Origin: Conoideocrella luteorostrata
Taxonomy: Eukaryota > Ascomycota > Sordariomycetes > Hypocreales > Clavicipitaceae
Assembly (NCBI GenBank): GCA_032433595.1
Contig: JASWJB010000579.1
Span: forward strand, 1 to 14,704
Length of the DNA stretch: 14,704 nucleotides
Direction: 5' to 3'
The notes beneath the pieces were generated by a model, which saw only the letters and a list, made by a program, of their open reading frames with translations, did no database searches and had not been told where the DNA came from. Below, in pieces: positions 8,878 through 14,704 of this stretch. Numbering within the stretch: the stretch's first letter is position 1; each line of letters opens with the position of its first letter. The translations under genes were made by a program, and so were the position numbers.

Positions 8878-10380
8878 TCATGGCCATTGTAGCGTAAAGC
8901 CATCGGTCTCGGACTGGCCGCCAATCTTCCCTGTGGCAACGTCTCGGCCAAACATTGCCTGGTGGTTGAAGACTTGGTACAAAGTTTCCGGCTGGTACGC
9001 GGCGACCTGATGACCAGCATCAAACAAGACCGAGAAAGCGACGTTACCTTGCTGGCGCAAGAAGTCGCCATTGTAGCTGCTGATTGTGTTTATTGAGGAG
9101 TATCCAGCGTCTCGGAATTTGGACGACGAAGGATACTGGACAGCACGGCTGATATTTTCCGCTCCGATCCCTGAAGGACGTAGGCCAGCCAATCTGATGT
9201 ACATATATTCCTCGTGCTCAATGGACTTACAATGAATCACGATCTCCATACACTTTGACACCGTTGTTCAGATAATTATCCAGTTCGACCATATCTGTCA
9301 CCACAGCATCGCCAGTCGCCTCGAAGAATGCACTACCGATCGGCAAGGGGTTCTGCGTAAAGTAAACATGTACACCAAGTTCCTTCTGAACCCATTGCCA
9401 AATGAACCACGCATCCTCGTACTCTCGCGGGAGATGTGTCTGCCCGAAATCGGTCATGTCGTACGGGTTCCTCTAGCGTAATAACATACGTCAGCATTTA
9501 TTGTGTATCAGGTTACAGCAGAAGCAGCATCAGCCGATTCACTTGGACAGTGCACCAAAAGCGCCCCGTATGAGTGAAAAGCACACAACTCGGCCACCAC
9601 GATACACGCCTTGCTCACTTCGTCGTTTGTTCTAAAATGTCCCGGATCCTTCACCGCAGTGATTCATCTCCACTTGTCTATGAGCGCGTAACAGCACACC
9701 TCTGGTGCAGTGATATTTGTCATGGCTTGTGTGGCTTTGTCGCCGTAGTATCCTTTGGTGCTAGATGTATTGTTGACAGCGAATTCAACGTATCCTTGCA
9801 TCTGAGCTCTCACATCAATTGGCCCGTCTCCAACACCAAGCGTGCCAAGGGGAAGCGTTCTCGAGTCGGCATGCAGCTGCTGTTGCGATTGCGAACTGGA
9901 GCGTGTTTTGGTCGTAATGAGCTTCTTCTGCGTGACTATAAGAGAAAAGAGCCTTGTGGACTAGAACCCGTCAAACTGCCTGCCGTTAGTTTTATGCAGT
10001 CGCAGAAATAAGCAGGTCATCCGCCCTGTACCGAGTATGTCCACATAGAAATTTAATTATTGTGCGTTTTCCATTCTGGAAACTTCTGGAACCAAATGTA
10101 AGCGAACTGGTACAGGGTCCCATACCATGGAGGAGGTCGAGTTAGTAGCAACCTTTCCAGACTCCAGTGTTGCCTTGAAAGTAGTCCTATTTACTGCCCC
10201 TTAGGAGTTGTTCTGGAACGGTATGAAAGCCGAAATAATGACATTCACAACTCCTTCAAGGCTGGATACATAGGAGAAGCCAGCTGGTAATAGGTTCTTA
10301 GGTATTGTTACATAGCCGGAGTAAGATTTCGTGTTCCGCATGGCTTCGTTTTGTGCAAAACGAAAAGAAGAAAATATAAC
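8878..10380 (-). pseudogene. Serine carboxypeptidase (peptidase family S10), ruined copy
   Basis: Homology runs 3' to 5' on the minus strand with breaks throughout. From the N-terminal side: TKSYSGYVTIPKNLLP then AGFSYVSSLEG (about 10340-10240), with the block carrying the WLNGGPG oxyanion-hole motif missing between them; FQNNS and a stop (near 10201); NRTTFKATLESGKV; LYQFAYIWFQKFPEWKTHNN then a stop (near 10051). The expected ESYGG nucleophile site is reduced to MWTYSVQGG and a stop. Then LGTLGVGDGPIDV and YVEFAVNNT (about 9850-9770), stop; NPYDMTDFGQ and ELGVHVYFTQ (9470-9350), VYGDRDS (catalytic Asp region), a 37-nt intron-like gap (9230-9194), GAENIS, and AGHQVAAYQPETLYQVF (catalytic His) to a stop at 8878. 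Active copies are secreted acid carboxypeptidases. This copy lacks its catalytic serine and cannot be one enzyme. Outer limits are approximate. Confidence 0.82.
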
Positions 10381-10480
10381 ATGAAAGTCATTCTTGATAT
10401 TTACTTTTAGTATGCTTGGATACTAACATCTAGCCCATGGTCCTTAGCACGCCATTCGTGGCGACATCTGTCTGTACATT

Positions 10481-11734
10481 TCATCTCACATTAGCCTTCA
10501 TGAGCATCCCCAGGATTTCGAGATCTTTCCGGGCGTCAGCTGGCCCGGTCTTTGGAGTCTTCCCATTCACAACCCATTCATACACCTCCTTTAGTTCTAG
10601 TGTGAAGGGATCTTCGTATGTCCGCCGGATTGTAGATTCTCTATATGAGCCGTCTGGCAAAGAGTCCTTGATCACCATTGTCGTCGGCAAACCCTTAATG
10701 AAGGGAGTATCGATGCACAACTTGACGGTCTTTGTATCACCGAAGATCTCTATTGAGGCGTCGAATCTTGCAACCTGGTCGACGCCGGATTCATATGCGA
10801 CCGCGAAGTTGGGATATTGAAATATTGCACTGTTGTAAGTCAGCATTTGGTCTATGGCTATCGTCATATTCGGATTACCTCCAGAATGGCGAGCCGGTGG
10901 TGGCACAAGGCGAGAACCCTACGACACCGGTCGGCATACCGAAAATCTCCCGCATTGCGCTTAAATCGTGTGAGCCTAGAGTAGAGAGCATCTCCCACAT
11001 CATCCCCGTCTCCTTCGTGACTGCTATTCCGAGCTCGGTTTCAAGAGCTTGCCTAATGTCGGTTTGTGTCATCATCTGTAGCGCTTGGGTATCCTCTTCA
11101 CGGTAATCGCTAAACGTCTGAGGATACACGCCGGATTGTCCTACAAAGACAGAATTCGGCCCAATGATGTCTCGGACGCGAGCGTAACGTATTTGTCCAA
11201 TGCTTCCGACCTCTCTCACTGCGTCAACGAACGCCGCGGCATATCTCCTCATGTAACCAATAAAGACTCTGGCGCAGCCTGCAGCCTTGTCTGCATCAAT
11301 AATACGGTCGGTATCTTCCAGAGTCAAGGCGATTGGCTTCTCGATAAAGACGTGCTTGTTGGCCTGCAGCGCAAGCAATGCGTGATATACGTGGAAAGTA
11401 TCATTGCTTGCTATGATGACCAGGTCTACTACCGCTGCGGCGCACAACTCCTCTACACTTTGCGCAGTCTGCGGCTTCGAACCGCCTGCAACCTTGAGCT
11501 GGCTGTGTCTCATAGCATCTTCAGAGACATCGTAGAGATACGTAACCTGGAAGAGATGAGATAGGGAGTTTAGCGTGGGTACGTGGACGACTTGCGTAAC
11601 CATGCCACACCTATGACAGATTAGAAAGCGTCTGGTTCTGTTTCCGAGCTGTTGATACTTGTCGCTAACCCTATGATGCCTACTCTAATGACGGGGCCGC
11701 TCGGCGCAGCTACAGTAGGCTTGATACTGAACAT
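10481..11734 (-). CDS. Gfo/Idh/MocA-family NAD(P)-dependent oxidoreductase (three exons)
   Basis: Exons 11734-11670, 11610-10879 and 10829-10481 are joined by introns of 59 nt (GTTAGC...CATAG, branch CTAAT) and 49 nt (GTAATC...CAACAG, branch CTGAC), giving 381 residues, normal for the family. Splicing intron 1 creates the Rossmann cofactor loop VGIIGCGMVTQVVHVPTL (from about residue 18). Without exon 1 the protein would begin after this loop. EKP at 112-114 is the hallmark of the family. GSHDLSAMRE (His236) sits where the C-terminal domain supplies a catalytic histidine. Splicing intron 2 gives SPFWSAIFQYPNFAVAYESG in place of a frame break. The C-terminal domain includes DTPFIKGLP and TYEDPFTLELKEVYEWV. 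The family oxidises or reduces sugars, inositols and similar compounds; the substrate cannot be told here. No obvious pathway partner is adjacent. Confidence 0.9.
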
Positions 11735-12697
11735 TTTTAAGCTTGAGAACTGCTTTTTTACGTGAAGCAAGATCTTCGTGCTTCAAATAAATTGGAATGA
11801 TTATACACAAGCTTGCTTCCGTAATTATGATTCACAGTCTATGCGAATTAATGCGATGCTTGTTACGTGTTCCAACGCCTCCTCCCAACGAGCGGGGTAG
11901 CATCAGTGTTGTACTCCGTACAGCACGCTTGTGACGGAGTAGTTTCATCGCAGCGCAGGACGCCCTGTCGGGCAACGCGCCGTTTGTTGAGTGGCGCGCA
12001 CGATATTTCCTTTGAATTACTGCCCACTGCATCAAATTTCGTCTTCCCCCCTTGCCTGGCAATTCGCGAAACTAATCTGCATACCTAACTTCCCTGCCTC
12101 TTGCTTGTTAAGCTTTTTGACGCAATACAGTGCTCCAAGTCTCAGGACACCAATACAACCTGATTGCGATGTCGAGACCAACTTATAGAAACTCGCGACT
12201 GTATGATCAAGAATCACTGCGGATAAAGTAAGACATCCAGCATTCGTTATTTCCAGTACGTTAGCACTACAAAAAGATTTATGAGTGCATATATATATAC
12301 ATGCGTACGTTTCTACGGGAAGATGCCGCGATAGTGGCGGTCAGTAGCGTGAATAGCACGGCAAAGTCATTCATTTTGATGCTGAAGACCTTGCGTTATG
12401 GAGTAGGAAATGTTTCCAATTGAATACCAAGATCAAGGTTTATCAAGAAGTAAAGACTAAGTCAGTTCCCCGTGGAAGATTTTAAACATCCCACTGTACT
12501 GCCACGGGCACTGAAATCTCCAAACCAGTTATTATCACTCCTTAGCCTAACTATGCGACCGACTGGCAGACGGACCACATAGCTAAGTAGTTGGTAGCTG
12601 ATTGGTATGCTTCTCCTGTAAGTTATATTTAGGAGGATCAAACTTAAGAAAAGTAGGAAAAGCTAATCTTTCGTGGGGGTGGCCGGGGTAGCCTGAT
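11735..12697. other. 963-bp intergenic region with hairpin and AT microsatellite
   Basis: This is the promoter side of the oxidoreductase and the 3' side of the NACHT-ankyrin gene, both on the minus strand. It holds the hairpin at 11911-11940, a TA-rich run near 12288-12301, and a GTGGCCGGGG stretch near 12679. No coding homology was recognised on either strand; the short open frames at 11832-12217 have no family features. Confidence 0.5.
11910..11940. repeat. TACTCCGT...ACGGAGTA hairpin
   Basis: TACTCCGT at 11911-11918 and ACGGAGTA at 11933-11940 form perfect 8-bp arms with a 14-nt loop. GTACTCCGTAC at 11910-11920 is the reverse complement of the motif at 463-473. Confidence 0.7.
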
Positions 12698-14641
12698 TTA
12701 GCTACCGTGGATGTGTTGCTGCGCATCATAAAATATTTCTGCTACTTCGGGTGTGCAACTTGTCAACTCGACGCCGAAGAAGTTCTTCTGATCCAGCAAC
12801 TCAGACCCGGCATCTAAGAGAGGCTTCACTACTCGATAACACCGTCGTTCCAATGCCCAATGCAATGCGCTGTTCCCAAACATGTCACGGAGTCTGGGGT
12901 TGGCTTCCCATGCGAGAAGCACTTTCACCATATCGGCATCATCTGAGCCTGCAGCAATAATCAGGGAGGTCCTACCAAGCTCATTCCTACTATTTACATC
13001 ACTACCATGCTTCAGTAATGCCTCCACAATACTCCTATTACCCATTTCAACTGCCAAATGTAGCGCAGCATTGCATAATGGACCCAATGAGCGAGAAGAG
13101 AGGTTCTTGTGAAGGAGTAGCTTAACGATATTTGTGTGTTTCGACTTCACGGCGTAGAAAACGGCAGTCTGACCGAGTATATCCCGAGAGGTGACATCTA
13201 TACCGCTGCCAAGTAGCAGTTTGACGGCGTCTTCGTGGCCGTTCTGCGCGGCCCAAAAAAGAGCTGTACGGCCGTCGAGACGACTCTTCTTATTCAAGTT
13301 AGAGGATTGAACACCACCAAGATGTGTCTGAAGTACTTCTGTTAAGCCAAAGTACGCCGTGACGGAAAGGGCAGAGTCCTGCCTATAGGAAAGAGGGTTC
13401 CAATATAATCTTAGCCAAGCCTTGCCAGCCGGGGTATTCGGATCACAAATGCTACTTATGATCGGCAATAGCTCTGGCTCGTTCACAACATTCCCGAGCC
13501 GCAGATGGAGAACCCAATGTTTTGCTGCATATTCGACAAAGGCACGGCCGCGGATGAACCTTTTTGCCCATTCTTCGACCGGCTCCTCTTTGGAGATTGC
13601 AAGAGATTCATGGTTCAAAAGATCGATGACTCGAACACAGGTTTCTGCAATTGCCCGATTCGCTTCAATCGGTCTTATCGATTTCTTCCACTGAAGGCTG
13701 GCACGCGGCGATTGATGTGGCTCGGTGGACTCTGTGCAAACTAGAAACTCTCGTGCGGTCTGGTGAATCAAGTACAATCTAGAGTTATTGATGAAAACAA
13801 AAAGTCCACACAACTGTCGGATCTTTCCGCCCAAACCTTGTTTGTTCAACCGAGCTTGATCTAGGGTTCCCGAATACGGTCTCTTTGCCATTCCTAAAGC
13901 CATGGCGATCTCCTCTATTGTGAGTGGACGTCGTGCGGCAACGATTATTTTCAGTATCAATTTCACATCCGGAATGCTAACGGCGGGTACCCGGGCTAGT
14001 ATCTTCTCGTATGCTGCGCCAACGGAGTTAGGAATTAAAAGGATTGATTCTTCCTCCGGTTGAAGGCTATTTCGAAATGTCGTACGAATATCGTCCATAG
14101 CCAAATAAAGCCAGAGGTAAGTGCGATGTTCCATCTCGATAAGTTGTTGTTCAAGCCGTCGTCGCATTTCCGACGACAGATTAAGACTCTCACCAAGCTC
14201 CGCCACCCGTAGCTTCACAACCAGGCTGATCTCTTCATGGATTTGATCATTCTCATATTCTCCACGAATATGAATATGGGAAAATTTTTGCGTGACTGGG
14301 TGGAAGCCTTCACGAAGTTCACCATAAGGACGACTTGTGACAAGGAACTTGAGCCAGCCCCATTGTTGCCTATCCAACGATTGGCTTTGGGTATGAAACC
14401 TTTCCAAATTGTCTACCAACTTAGCCCCATCGCGTGGTCTGCATTCATCTAACGCATCGAAAACAATGACAGTGTTGGAAAAGGCGGAATCTGAGGCCGT
14501 TGTCATGAGTATGCGCCAAAGTATGTCCACTTCTTTCCGAATTTCCTTCCCACCGTGTCGCCAGTCTGGCAAAGCGTTACTGTGGGTTGCACAGGGTTGT
14601 GCAATGATCATGATCATCGGCTTCAAATGCAATATATTCAA
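12698..14641 (-). CDS. NACHT-ankyrin (NLR-like) protein, N-terminus missing in this window
   Basis: One long frame of 647 codons. It starts inside a NACHT NTPase: the Walker B strand VIVFDALDEC (about 58-67) and the LKFLVTSRPY sensor strand (98-107) are present, but the Walker A P-loop and any N-terminal effector domain are not. The winged-helix-like end of the NACHT module follows, closing with LIHQTAREFL (291-300), a motif typical of fungal NACHT proteins. Residues about 421-620 hold six ankyrin repeats, such as DGRTALFWAAQNGHEDAVKLLL and FGNSALHWALERR. Such proteins are intracellular signal or recognition NTPases, some acting in heterokaryon incompatibility. The first codon of the frame is not an ATG (nearest ATGs 14617 and 14611), and upstream an in-frame TAA lies at about 14659. 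So the true 5' part is joined by an intron beyond this point or the gene is broken. Only 63 bases remain before the window edge. Confidence 0.85.
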   Translation of the reverse strand: MNILHLKPMIMIIAQPCATHSNALPDWRHGGKEIRKEVDILWRILMTTASDSAFSNTVIVFDALDECRPRDGAKLVDNLERFHTQSQSLDRQQWGWLKFLVTSRPYGELREGFHPVTQKFSHIHIRGEYENDQIHEEISLVVKLRVAELGESLNLSSEMRRRLEQQLIEMEHRTYLWLYLAMDDIRTTFRNSLQPEEESILLIPNSVGAAYEKILARVPAVSIPDVKLILKIIVAARRPLTIEEIAMALGMAKRPYSGTLDQARLNKQGLGGKIRQLCGLFVFINNSRLYLIHQTAREFLVCTESTEPHQSPRASLQWKKSIRPIEANRAIAETCVRVIDLLNHESLAISKEEPVEEWAKRFIRGRAFVEYAAKHWVLHLRLGNVVNEPELLPIISSICDPNTPAGKAWLRLYWNPLSYRQDSALSVTAYFGLTEVLQTHLGGVQSSNLNKKSRLDGRTALFWAAQNGHEDAVKLLLGSGIDVTSRDILGQTAVFYAVKSKHTNIVKLLLHKNLSSRSLGPLCNAALHLAVEMGNRSIVEALLKHGSDVNSRNELGRTSLIIAAGSDDADMVKVLLAWEANPRLRDMFGNSALHWALERRCYRVVKPLLDAGSELLDQKNFFGVELTSCTPEVAEIFYDAQQHIHGS

Positions 14642-14704
14642 TAGTAGTCGGGTTCGTTATCTAAGAAGAAGAAAAGAAGTCATAGTGGAAGGCGCGGTAT
14701 CGCC

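Noticed and set aside
9574..10011. 145-codon open frame on the plus strand
   Set aside because: It is antisense to the carboxypeptidase pseudogene, whose minus-strand translation shows clear S10 segments.
10830..10878. Apparent frameshift in the oxidoreductase
   Set aside because: It is a standard 49-nt intron with CTGAC branch; splicing restores FWSAIFQYP, so the gene is not broken.
11085..11564. 159-codon open frame on the plus strand
   Set aside because: Shadow of the oxidoreductase, whose EKP motif and other family residues are on the minus strand.
12283..12305. TA-rich run as a promoter TATA box
   Set aside because: It is a short microsatellite far from any start codon (over 500 bp from the oxidoreductase start) and not placed for either gene.

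Overview
This window looks like nuclear DNA of a filamentous ascomycete, most probably a hypocrealean sordariomycete. The evidence is short introns (about 49-83 nt) with fungal GTRNGN donors and CTAAC/CTGAC/CTAAT branch points, a 3-ketoacyl-CoA reductase and ERG28 of filamentous-ascomycete type, a NACHT-ankyrin protein of the fungal NLR-like kind, and a fungal piggyBac-like (PBLE) transposase relic. No phylogenetic search was possible, so the order-level placement is recognition only.

Layout. 1-105: last 34 codons of an unidentified reading frame entering from the left edge, followed by GTGGCC repeats. 848-1736 (+): small secreted, probably GPI-anchored protein, two exons. 2323-3433 (-): very-long-chain 3-ketoacyl-CoA reductase, two exons. 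4185-4766 (+): ERG28 sterol scaffold, with a 69-nt intron that keeps the frame open. 4887-6242 (-): galactose-1-phosphate uridylyltransferase (GAL7 type), four exons including a GC-AG intron. 6614-8533: a 1.9-kb dead piggyBac-like element with 35-bp inverted repeats. 8536-8599: a 64-bp perfect-arm inverted repeat touching it. 8878-about 10380 (-): ruined S10 serine carboxypeptidase gene. 10481-11734 (-): intact three-exon Gfo/Idh/MocA oxidoreductase. 12698 to at least 14641 (-): NACHT-ankyrin protein, lacking its N-terminal part in this window and possibly broken.

The left half (about 0.8-6.2 kb) is housekeeping metabolism: the KCR and ERG28 genes are divergent across a 751-bp gap and both encode ER-membrane lipid-synthesis proteins. 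ERG28 and GAL7 are convergent, with 120 bp between stop codons. The right half is accessory in character: a transposon relic, a decayed secreted peptidase, an orphan oxidoreductase and an NLR-like gene. I found no tRNA, rRNA, CRISPR array or convincing biosynthetic cluster, and no clearly undescribed system. The most useful results are the spliced gene models, which single-frame ORF calling would miss or get wrong, and the dissection of the two pseudogenes and their repeats.
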